Shown here piece after piece: positions 1-5,072 of a DNA stretch of 5,072 bases. The stretch lies in assembly GCA_016297555.1 (NCBI GenBank), contig JAEDGK010000124.1, positions 1 through 5,072 on the forward strand, read 5' to 3'. The notes under the pieces are model-generated. The model had not been told where the DNA came from. It saw only the letters and a program-made list of their open reading frames with translations, and searched no databases. Numbering within the stretch: position 1 is the first letter of the stretch; every line of letters starts with the position of its first letter. A program made the translations under genes and the position numbers. Source of the DNA: Clostridiaceae bacterium. Lineage in GTDB: Bacteria > Bacillota > Clostridia > Oscillospirales > Acutalibacteraceae.

Positions 1-66
1 TGGAGCGTTGTGACCGCGAGCGACCAAGCGCCCGCAGGCGCGCGAGTCAAATCCCGCCACTCCGAC
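1..66 (+). other. GC-rich segment without a gene; tRNA 3'-end-like tail
   Basis: This stretch is much richer in G+C than the rest of the window. It contains a perfect 5-bp stem with a four-base loop (GCGCC 28-32, GGCGC 37-41). Positions 46-67 resemble the 3' end of a tRNA: a T-loop-like GTCAAAT, then CCCGC, then an acceptor-like CACTCCG, an A in the discriminator position and CA. The 5' side of the T stem (about 41-45) does not pair with CCCGC, and no anticodon arm can be placed, so this is not an intact tRNA as seen. It could be the remnant of a tRNA-Ser/Leu-type gene, an integration-site remnant, or a copy of a dispersed repeat. Any 5' part would lie outside the window. Confidence 0.3.
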
Positions 67-92
67 AAAACGAGGCTGTCGCTCCTCGTTTT
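67..92. terminator. bidirectional stem-loop terminator
   Basis: A perfect 9-bp stem, AAAACGAGG (67-75) with CCTCGTTTT (84-92), encloses an 8-base loop. The A-run on one side and T-run on the other give a short T-tract in both directions, as in bidirectional intrinsic terminators. It lies 38 bp beyond the stop codon of the minus-strand GH31 gene and is well placed to end that transcript. It would also stop any plus-strand transcript entering from the left edge. The T-run is only four long, so efficiency is uncertain. The loop can also pair with a downstream segment (102-109). Confidence 0.65.
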
Positions 93-129
93 ACCGATTT
101 ACGACAGCCCCTTTGTTTAAAAAATTCAC

Positions 130-2514
130 TTATTCTTCTTCAAGCTTTTCAATCAGAAGAGATTTGACGGAATGAGGAAGAATACATCTTTTTAGCTTTT
201 CGGAATATTCCTGAACACCGTCAAGCTTCTTAAACGGATGATAGAGAATTGACTTTAATATGTTGTTGCCCTGCAAGCGTGAGAATACCTCTGTAACTCG
301 GTCTTTTTTGTCCGCTGTGGGTCGGCGGTAAGCGCTTTTGAGGATAATCCGAGCTGAATCATTCACCGTGAAATCTTCTATATTTATGCAAATGTTTCCC
401 GCTTCGTCGAGATGCTTTTCATAGCTTTCACATTCAACCTTATCGGGGTCAATATCCGGCAGCACAACGGTTATATCTCTTTTTTCGGGAATAACCGAAG
501 TATCACCCTGCGGCTGTGCAACGGTAACAGTCATTAAAGCTTTTTCGGAATCGTATCTAACATCAAAAGTCGTTACGGCTTTATGCTGTTCATAGTCGGT
601 TTTGCCGTTATCCTCGTAGAGTGAAAAACTGCCGTTGCCTGAATAAACAAGAACTTTTAATGATTTCGGATTGTCAACACCGTTGCCGCAGTCAGCCGAA
701 AGCGGAATTATTGCGCCTTCTTTTGCGAGAACGGGTATACTGTCTGTTTCTCGGTTCAGCTCAAGTGTTTTGCTGCCGCAATAAACCTCTCCCGTAAAAA
801 TATCTGTCCACCTGCCGGCAGGAATCCATGCTCTGACAGACCCGAATCCGGTTTTTCTGTCAGCCTTTGAGGTTATCGGACAAACCATAATTTCACTGCC
901 GAACATATATTGATTCGGAACGGAATAGGCTTCTTTTTCTTCCGGATAAGAGTAATACATCGGTTCGCAAAGTGCAATTCCGTGCTTGTGAGTTCTGTAA
1001 TCCATCGTATAAATATATGGAATTAAACTGTGGCGCAGACGAAGCCATTTCTTTGCCGTTTCACAAACATCTTTTCTGTATTTCCAAGGCTCTTTGCCTA
1101 ACAAATCATTTGCGGTTGAGTGAAGTCTGAGAACGGGGCTGAAAACGGCAAACTGAATCCAGCGCAGATAAAGCTCATCATCTCTTATTCCGGACATATG
1201 ACCGCCGATATCGTGGCTCCACCAGGTATAGGCGGCATTGGCTGCGTTAACCGTGAAATACGGCTGAAAATCCAATGTGCTCCAGCTTATCATCGTGTCG
1301 CCCGAAAATCCCAGAGGATATCTGTGGCTGCCTATTCCGCTGTATCTTGAAAGAATCAGCGGCATTCTGCCGTCCTCTCCGTTGTCAAGGAAATGATAGT
1401 GGTTAAGAGCAATCAGCGGGTCAAGACCCTCAACATCGCATTTTTTGCCCTGCTGCCAATCTATCCACCAAAAGTCAACGCCCTCTCGCTCATATGGTTT
1501 ATGAAGCACATCAAAATAAGCGTTCCAGAATGTGTCAGAGCCGCAGACAAACGGAATATCCTTTTTGCTTTCAGGGTCGATGCCGACAGCCGCGGCCATG
1601 GCATTATACGATGTTTCAAAAAACCGTACTCCGTCGGCAGGGTGAAGATTAAGGGTGATATGCAGATTGTTTTCTTTGAGCGAATTAAGAAAAGCTTTGT
1701 AATCCGGAAAAAGGTCTGTGTTCCAAGAGTATCCCGTCCAGCCTCCCGTTATGGGATAAGATGAACCGAGCCTGCTTTTGTAATGGGTTCCGAACTGCTT
1801 GTTTAAATCAGTCCAATGCCAATCCATGTCAACGGTGGCAACGGTTAAAGGAACATTTTCTTTGCGGAATCTGTCCGTCAAATCCAAATACTCTTTCTGA
1901 GTATATCGGTGGTATCTGCTCCACCAAACGCCGAGCGCGTATCTCGGAATCAGAGGAGTGCTGCCGCTGATTTTATAAAAGTCACATATTGTCCTGCGAT
2001 AGTCCTTGCCGTAGGCAAAAACATATATGTCTTTTCCCTTGCCCGCGCGCGCTTTGAATTCACCGTTTTCATCAATCAGAAAGCTGTTGCTGTCGTCAAG
2101 AACATAAATGCCGTTTTCGGTAATAAGTCCGTCGTTAAGCTTCGTTTTGCCTCTTGTCATATCAAGGGTTCGGCAAGTGCCTTTGAAATTTTTATTGTTT
2201 TTGAATGAAAAGGTTTTTTCGTCCTCAATGAACCTGACCGTAAGAGGAGTAAGGCTTTTTTTCAAAACGGTAAGCTGAATTTCAGCGGTTTTAACAATGA
2301 TTTTGCCGCCGTTTTCTTCAACTTCAAAATCAACCGGCTCAAAATTGCGAAACCATACCGTTTGGCTCGGCAGGTCGGTATATCCTCCGTTTATCGGCTG
2401 TTCAAGGCGTATAAGGCGAGGAGTTAAAACAGAAATTCTGTAACAGTCGCCTGCAAAAATTTGCTTTTCATTTGCTTTTGCGTCTGTTTCGGCAATCAGT
2501 GATTTTTTTAACAA
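130..2514 (-). CDS. glycoside hydrolase family 31 (alpha-glucosidase/alpha-xylosidase-like)
   Basis: A 794-residue retaining alpha-glycosidase, complete in the window. An N-terminal beta-sandwich (~20-185) precedes the TIM barrel (~190-520) and C-terminal beta-sandwich domains (~535-730). Visible family motifs are VDMDW (228-232), WWIDWQQG (349-356) with predicted nucleophile Asp352, an Arg before the acid/base (Arg390 in LSRYSG), GFSGDT (402-407) with predicted acid/base Asp406, HDIGG (434-438) and RLHS (463-466). The nucleophile motif ends in WQQG where classical GH31 enzymes have xDMNE, so this belongs to a less characterised subgroup; the substrate cannot be assigned. No signal peptide or membrane segment is seen, so it should be cytoplasmic. 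A charged, probably helical tail (731-794) follows the usual C-terminal sandwich. The start is TTG: an in-frame TAG lies ten codons upstream with no ATG, GTG or TTG between, and GGAAGGGG sits 8 bases ahead. It has its own consensus promoter, divergent from the symporter. Confidence 0.93.
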   Translation of the reverse strand: MLKKSLIAETDAKANEKQIFAGDCYRISVLTPRLIRLEQPINGGYTDLPSQTVWFRNFEPVDFEVEENGGKIIVKTAEIQLTVLKKSLTPLTVRFIEDEKTFSFKNNKNFKGTCRTLDMTRGKTKLNDGLITENGIYVLDDSNSFLIDENGEFKARAGKGKDIYVFAYGKDYRRTICDFYKISGSTPLIPRYALGVWWSRYHRYTQKEYLDLTDRFRKENVPLTVATVDMDWHWTDLNKQFGTHYKSRLGSSYPITGGWTGYSWNTDLFPDYKAFLNSLKENNLHITLNLHPADGVRFFETSYNAMAAAVGIDPESKKDIPFVCGSDTFWNAYFDVLHKPYEREGVDFWWIDWQQGKKCDVEGLDPLIALNHYHFLDNGEDGRMPLILSRYSGIGSHRYPLGFSGDTMISWSTLDFQPYFTVNAANAAYTWWSHDIGGHMSGIRDDELYLRWIQFAVFSPVLRLHSTANDLLGKEPWKYRKDVCETAKKWLRLRHSLIPYIYTMDYRTHKHGIALCEPMYYSYPEEKEAYSVPNQYMFGSEIMVCPITSKADRKTGFGSVRAWIPAGRWTDIFTGEVYCGSKTLELNRETDSIPVLAKEGAIIPLSADCGNGVDNPKSLKVLVYSGNGSFSLYEDNGKTDYEQHKAVTTFDVRYDSEKALMTVTVAQPQGDTSVIPEKRDITVVLPDIDPDKVECESYEKHLDEAGNICINIEDFTVNDSARIILKSAYRRPTADKKDRVTEVFSRLQGNNILKSILYHPFKKLDGVQEYSEKLKRCILPHSVKSLLIEKLEEE

Positions 2515-2522
2515 ATTGTTCG

Positions 2523-2530
2523 CCCCTTCC
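2523..2530 (-). promoter_or_regulatory. strong Shine-Dalgarno deciding the TTG start of the GH31 gene
   Basis: On the minus strand this reads GGAAGGGG, a strong match to the anti-Shine-Dalgarno, with 8 bases to the TTG at 2514-2512. The in-frame stop TAG (plus-strand 2542-2544) and the absence of any other start codon between it and this TTG make the TTG the only plausible start near the N-terminal domain. Confidence 0.8.
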
Positions 2531-2549
2531 GTATTTTTATCCTAACTGT

Positions 2550-2578
2550 ATTATATAAGGGTATTTCGGTATTGTCAA
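2550..2578 (-). promoter_or_regulatory. sigma-A promoter of the GH31 gene
   Basis: On the minus strand there is a perfect -35 box TTGACA (2578-2573), a 17-bp spacer and a perfect -10 box TATAAT (2555-2550). Transcription should begin near 2543, leaving a leader of about 29 bases before the TTG start. A promoter this close to consensus is expected to be strong unless repressed, which fits the repeated sequences that overlap or abut its -35 box. Confidence 0.88.
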
Positions 2579-2604
2579 ATCAAATATCGGAAGCATCAAT
2601 ACCG
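2567..2604. promoter_or_regulatory. inverted repeat overlapping the GH31 -35 box, candidate operator
   Basis: CGGTATTG (2567-2574) and CAATACCG (2597-2604) are perfect inverted copies, with half-site centres 30 bp apart, close to three helical turns. The left half overlaps the end of the GH31 -35 hexamer. In the same interval TCGG-N5-TCAA occurs twice in direct orientation (2566-2578 and 2587-2599), 21 bp apart, about two turns. Either arrangement could bind a regulator that controls the divergent pair. No regulator gene is in the window and the repeats are short, so this is a candidate only. Confidence 0.35.
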
Positions 2605-2610
2605 TTTTCA
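2597..2610 (-). promoter_or_regulatory. cre-like site upstream of the GH31 promoter
   Basis: Read on the minus strand, TGAAAACGGTATTG fits the catabolite-responsive consensus TGWAANCGNTWNCA at 12 of 14 positions, failing only at the last two. It ends about 19 bp upstream of the GH31 -35 box. CcpA bound at upstream positions can activate or repress, so the direction of any effect is not predicted. It shares its last eight bases with one arm of the inverted repeat. Confidence 0.35.
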
Positions 2611-2739
2611 TTAAAATATTCAGCAAATCTTTGCGCTTGTTTTTTGCCTTTTACAGCGCTGTTTTACGGATTTATTCCGATTATAAACAAACTTAAAAAG
2701 AGAAAACAACATTAAAATTCGTTCTGTTATAAAAACAGG

Positions 2740-2768
2740 TTGACAAAATGCCGAATATATTATATTAT
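2740..2768 (+). promoter_or_regulatory. sigma-A promoter of the symporter gene
   Basis: A perfect -35 box TTGACA (2740-2745) is followed by 17 bp and then TATTAT (2763-2768). A perfect TATAAT overlaps it at 2766-2771 but with a less favourable 20-bp spacer. Transcription should start near 2775, giving a leader of about 54 bases. The leader contains the inverted repeat CGCTTT (2776-2781) and AAAGCG (2798-2803). Confidence 0.8.
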
Positions 2769-2795
2769 AATAGTGCGCTTTATTACATAAAAGCT

Positions 2796-2809
2796 TTAAA
2801 GCGTTAATA
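2796..2809 (+). promoter_or_regulatory. cre-like site in the symporter leader
   Basis: TTAAAGCGTTAATA matches the cre consensus TGWAANCGNTWNCA at 12 of 14 positions (the second base and the C near the end differ) and is nearly palindromic around the central CG. It lies between the predicted transcription start and the ribosome binding site, a position from which a bound CcpA or LacI-type repressor would block elongation. Confidence 0.35.
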
Positions 2810-2814
2810 ATTAA

Positions 2815-2820
2815 AAGGGA
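2815..2820 (+). promoter_or_regulatory. Shine-Dalgarno that fixes the symporter start at 2829
   Basis: AAGGGA lies 8 bases before the ATG at 2829. An earlier in-frame ATG at 2820 shares its A with this motif, so it cannot use it for initiation. The ATG at 2829 is therefore preferred; the protein then begins MERLAIW, which enters directly into the first membrane helix. Confidence 0.8.
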
Positions 2821-2828
2821 TGAAGTGT

Positions 2829-4334
2829 ATGGAAAGGCTTGCGATTTGGATAACAATTGGAGTTTATATCGCTCTTATGATTGTTATTGGCGTTACTCAG
2901 GGCAGAAAGGCAAAAAGCATTGCCGATTTAACCGTCGGCGGCAGAAATGCGGGAGCATGGCTCTCTGCACTTTCTTACGGAACGGCTTATTTCTCAGCGG
3001 TTATGTTTGTCGGTTATGCAGGAGGCACCGGAAAGGCCTACGGTCTTTGGGGTATTCTTGCCGGTCTGGGCAACGCTGTTTTCGGTTCGTGGCTTGCATG
3101 GAGGGTGCTTGCCCGCAGAACGAGAGATACGGCATACAGACTTAAAATTAAAACAATGCCGCAGTATCTTGAAAAGCGCTATTCAAGCGAAAGTATGCGC
3201 CTCGCTGCGTGCGTAATAATATTTATTTTCCTTATTCCTTATTCGGCGTCGGTTTATAAGGGACTTGCTTCCGTTGCCGATGTGCTTCTCGGCATTGATG
3301 TCAATATTTGTATGATTATCATTGCCGTTGTTGCCGCGCTTCTGCTTGTTTTCGGCGGATATCTCGTTCAGGCAAGGGCGGATTTCCTTCAGGGCATAGT
3401 TATGATGTTCGGCGTAACTCTGCTTATTATCTGCGTTATCCGCTGCGATAAGGTCGGCGGAGTTCAGGGCTTGGTTGAGTATGCAAACAGCGACCTCGGC
3501 TTGCCTAAGCTCAACGGCTCACAGTGGGTATCGCTTTGGGCTACGGTTCTTATGACCAGCTTCGGAACATGGGGACTTCCTCAGATGATTCAGAAATATT
3601 TCGGTCTTAAAGATGACAAGCAGGCAAAAAAGGGTATTCTTATTTCAACCTTTTTTGCGTTCCTTGTTGCAGGCGGCGGATATTTCATCGGCTCTCTTTG
3701 CTACCGTTTCTTTACTCCCGAAACGCTTCCCGCACAGGATTATATAGTTCCCGAAATGCTCAAAGCGTCTCAGCTTCCGTCGGTTCTTGTGGGTATAGTT
3801 CTTGTGCTTTTGATTGCCGCCTCGGTTTCAACTCTCTGCTCGATAACTCTTACGGCAAGCTCAACCTTTACTATTGATTTTATCGGTCATTTCAAGAAGG
3901 ATATGAGCGTCAAAAAATCATCGTTTACAATTAAGCTTTTATGTGTTATATTTATTATAGGTTCTTATGTTATTGCCAATACTGACACGCCCATTCTTGA
4001 TATGATGAGCTATTCCTGGGGCATAATTTCAGGCTCGTTCCTTGCTCCCTATGTTGTTGCTCTCTATTGGAAGAAGATGAATACCAAGGGTGCGTGGGCA
4101 GGCATTATCGGCGGCTTTGTTATTGCGGTTATACCCGCCGCCGCAAAGGTTATGACTAATTTTACGGCTAACGAAACCGTTGTTATGCTTGCAGGTAAAG
4201 GTCCTGTTTTCGCGTGTGCCGCAATGCTGGCTTCACTTGCGCTCTGCTTTGCCGTCAGCGCAGCTACAAAATCAACCAACGAAAAAGAAACAGATTTCTT
4301 CTATAACGGCGATGTCCGTGCAGTGGAAGAATAA
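2829..4334 (+). CDS. sodium:solute symporter, SSS (PutP-like) family
   Basis: A 501-residue integral membrane protein that should couple inward Na+ flow to uptake of a solute. About 13 hydrophobic helices can be placed from residue 4 to ~478, followed by a short charged cytoplasmic tail, matching PutP length and topology. Residues 411-431 (from ALYWKK to GGFV) fit the second SSS family signature, with the invariant GA and spaced glycines. The segment around 330-350 (AASVSTLCS...ASS) corresponds to the PutP helix that binds Na+, with Ser334/Thr335 at the places of the known Na2-site Ser/Thr. GTWGLPQMIQKYFG (246-259) is also typical. Substrates in the family include proline, pantothenate, sugars and monocarboxylates; sequence alone does not decide. 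The co-directional acyl-CoA ligase 80 bp downstream points to a carboxylate. It has its own promoter and a cre-like site in its leader. An alternative start at 2820 would add three residues. Confidence 0.93.
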   Translation: MERLAIWITIGVYIALMIVIGVTQGRKAKSIADLTVGGRNAGAWLSALSYGTAYFSAVMFVGYAGGTGKAYGLWGILAGLGNAVFGSWLAWRVLARRTRDTAYRLKIKTMPQYLEKRYSSESMRLAACVIIFIFLIPYSASVYKGLASVADVLLGIDVNICMIIIAVVAALLLVFGGYLVQARADFLQGIVMMFGVTLLIICVIRCDKVGGVQGLVEYANSDLGLPKLNGSQWVSLWATVLMTSFGTWGLPQMIQKYFGLKDDKQAKKGILISTFFAFLVAGGGYFIGSLCYRFFTPETLPAQDYIVPEMLKASQLPSVLVGIVLVLLIAASVSTLCSITLTASSTFTIDFIGHFKKDMSVKKSSFTIKLLCVIFIIGSYVIANTDTPILDMMSYSWGIISGSFLAPYVVALYWKKMNTKGAWAGIIGGFVIAVIPAAAKVMTNFTANETVVMLAGKGPVFACAAMLASLALCFAVSAATKSTNEKETDFFYNGDVRAVEE

Positions 4335-4347
4335 TTAAGTAAGTTAA

Positions 4348-4382
4348 CAGAGTGACGGGGCTTTGTAAGCTCCGTTGCTCTG
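4348..4382 (+). other. long intercistronic stem-loop
   Basis: A 16-bp stem including three G-T wobbles pairs 4348-4363 with 4367-4382 around a three-base loop (TGT). No T-tract follows (the next bases are GAATTTCAT), so it is not a standard intrinsic terminator. It begins 13 bases after the symporter stop and ends 18 bases before the ligase ribosome binding site. It may protect or process the upstream message, or reduce read-through so that the symporter is made in larger amounts than the ligase. Confidence 0.6.
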
Positions 4383-4400
4383 AATTTCATATTACAAAGA

Positions 4401-4405
4401 AGAGG
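4401..4405 (+). promoter_or_regulatory. Shine-Dalgarno of the acyl-CoA ligase
   Basis: AGAGG, within a purine-rich AAAGAAGAGGA run, is 9 bases ahead of the ATG at 4415 and supports that start. I see no convincing sigma-A promoter in the 80-bp gap, so translation from the symporter transcript is likely. Confidence 0.7.
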
Positions 4406-4414
4406 ATTGAAAAT

Positions 4415-5072
4415 ATGCCCATTACAGAATTTCTCGAAAAAAATGCACAGCTCTACAAGGACGATATAAGCCTTGTGGAAATTAACCCCGAGCTTCAGGA
4501 GAAAAGCAGTGTTACCTGGCGCGAATACTCTCTTATTGAGCAGGGTGCCAACGGCAACGGAAGGTGCGAAATTACATGGGGGGATTTTGATAAAAGAGCA
4601 AACCGATTTGCCAATCTTTTGCTTTCAAGAGGCATAAAGAAGGGCGACAGAGTTGCAATTCTTCTTATGAACTGCATTGAATATCTGCCTATTTATTTCG
4701 GTATTCTTAAAACAGGTGCGCTTGCCGTGCCTCTTAATTACCGTTATACTGCAGACGAAATTAAATATTGTCTTGAGCTTTCGGAGAGTGATGCAATTGT
4801 TTTCGGTCCCGAATTCGTAGGACGCATGGAGCAGATAAGTGACCGTATTCCCGATGTAAGGCTTCGTTTTTACTTCGGCGGCGATTGCCCCACATTTGCA
4901 GAAAGCTATAATAAATTAGTTACATACTGTACATCTAAAAAGCCTGAAATTGAAATCAGCGACGATGACCATGCGGCAATTTATTTTTCGTCCGGCACAA
5001 CAGGCTTCCCTAAGGCTATTCTTCACGCACACAGGGCTCTTGTTCACTCATGCCTTGTTGAACAGAATCACC
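4415..5072 (+). CDS. AMP-forming acyl-CoA synthetase, N-terminal part (runs off window)
   Basis: The first 219 codons of an adenylate-forming enzyme (ANL superfamily), open to the right edge with no stop. Such enzymes activate a carboxylate with ATP to an acyl-adenylate and transfer it to coenzyme A in the cytoplasm; full length is usually about 500-560 residues. The phosphate-binding A3 motif SSGTTGFPK is at residues 192-200, followed by the usual histidine-containing segment. RANRFANLLLSRGIKKGDRVAILLMN (61-86) and the following GILKTGALAVPLNYRYTADEI are typical of the N-terminal subdomain. Two similar elements, TWREY (34-38) and TWGDF (54-58), occur 20 residues apart where most relatives have one. 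The acyl-binding pocket and C-terminal catalytic lysine lie outside the window, so chain length or aromatic preference cannot be judged. It is probably co-transcribed with the symporter. A peptide synthetase module is less likely given the long-chain-CoA-ligase-like N-terminus. Confidence 0.9.
   Translation, partial: MPITEFLEKNAQLYKDDISLVEINPELQEKSSVTWREYSLIEQGANGNGRCEITWGDFDKRANRFANLLLSRGIKKGDRVAILLMNCIEYLPIYFGILKTGALAVPLNYRYTADEIKYCLELSESDAIVFGPEFVGRMEQISDRIPDVRLRFYFGGDCPTFAESYNKLVTYCTSKKPEIEISDDDHAAIYFSSGTTGFPKAILHAHRALVHSCLVEQNH

Larger units (their letters stand above)
2515..2828. other. divergent intergenic control region
   Basis: This 314-bp spacer separates the divergently transcribed GH31 and symporter genes. 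It is AT-rich and holds both promoters, both ribosome binding sites, two cre-like sites (2597-2610, 2796-2809), an 8-bp inverted repeat overlapping the GH31 -35 box (2567-2604), a perfect 10-bp palindrome (2653-2662) and a smaller dyad just upstream of the symporter -35 box (2724-2738). No convincing gene is seen. A 27-codon open stretch on the minus strand (2583-2663) has protein-like composition but no start codon. Confidence 0.8.

Noticed and set aside
1..66. Complete tRNA gene
   Set aside because: Only the 3' end resembles a tRNA. The T stem does not pair and no anticodon arm or D arm fits in the visible sequence.
1..120. Plus-strand open frame from the left edge to TAA at 118-120
   Set aside because: Its 39 codons have no recognisable protein content, run through a strong terminator stem, and start in GC-rich structured sequence, so coding is unlikely.
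1120..2208. Several plus-strand open frames (1120-1350, 1393-1764, 1761-1970, 1909-2208) opposite the GH31 gene
   Set aside because: They lie antisense to a full-length gene with intact motifs, have no credible ribosome binding sites, and their translations have no recognisable domain.
2510..2520. AACAA-A-TTGTT dyad around the GH31 start codon
   Set aside because: The one-base centre cannot form an RNA loop, and an 11-base AT-rich dyad is expected by chance.
2740..2828. Riboswitch in the symporter leader
   Set aside because: The predicted leader is only about 54 bases, with a short dyad and no terminator/antiterminator pair or known aptamer core.
2620..2856. 78-codon minus-strand open frame across the symporter start and promoter
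   Set aside because: It begins inside the symporter gene on the opposite strand, covers that gene's promoter and Shine-Dalgarno, and reads as low-complexity, hydrophobic and lysine-rich sequence with no family resemblance.
2825..3216. Plus-strand open frames at 2825-3145 and 2947-3216
   Set aside because: They are out-of-frame shadows of the symporter, whose own frame shows membrane helices and the family signature.
4064..4279. 71-codon minus-strand open frame opposite the symporter 3' end
   Set aside because: It is antisense to conserved membrane helices; its alanine/isoleucine-rich translation mirrors them.
4495..4677. 60-codon minus-strand open frame opposite the ligase
   Set aside because: It is antisense to a recognised AMP-binding gene and has no ribosome binding site or domain.

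Overview
The window looks like an ordinary chromosomal metabolic locus from a Gram-positive anaerobe, most likely class Clostridia (Oscillospiraceae/Lachnospiraceae-like). This rests on strong GGA/AGGGG-type ribosome binding sites, consensus sigma-A promoters (TTGACA-17-TATAAT), AT-rich spacers, a TTG start, and proteins that read like gut Clostridia homologues. The taxonomy is inference; no rRNA or other marker gene is present.

Layout. Positions 1-66 hold a GC-rich segment with no gene, whose last ~22 bases resemble the 3' end of a tRNA. It is followed by a strong stem-loop (67-92) that can act as a terminator in both directions. Positions 130-2514 (minus strand) carry a complete glycoside hydrolase family 31 enzyme with an unusual nucleophile motif. 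Positions 2515-2828 are a divergent control region with one clear promoter for each flanking gene, two cre-like sites and several dyads. Positions 2829-4334 (plus) carry a complete sodium:solute symporter (SSS/PutP family). Positions 4415-5072 (plus) carry the first 219 residues of an AMP-forming acyl-CoA synthetase that runs off the window. A long stem-loop without a T-tract separates the last two genes.

How the genes may work together. The symporter and ligase are co-directional and 80 bp apart, which suggests one transcript that imports a carboxylate with Na+ and activates it to a CoA thioester; the substrate cannot be read from sequence. The GH31 enzyme has no signal peptide and should act in the cytoplasm on an alpha-glycoside. 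Its divergent promoter, and a cre-like site on each side of the spacer, suggest shared carbon-source control, but a common pathway with the symporter and ligase is not shown.

No CRISPR array, transposase, phage gene, defence gene or complete RNA gene is visible. I found no convincing new biological system. The most interesting points are the divergent control region, the WIDWQQG-type GH31 active site, the symporter-ligase pairing and the alternative-pairing structure near the left end.
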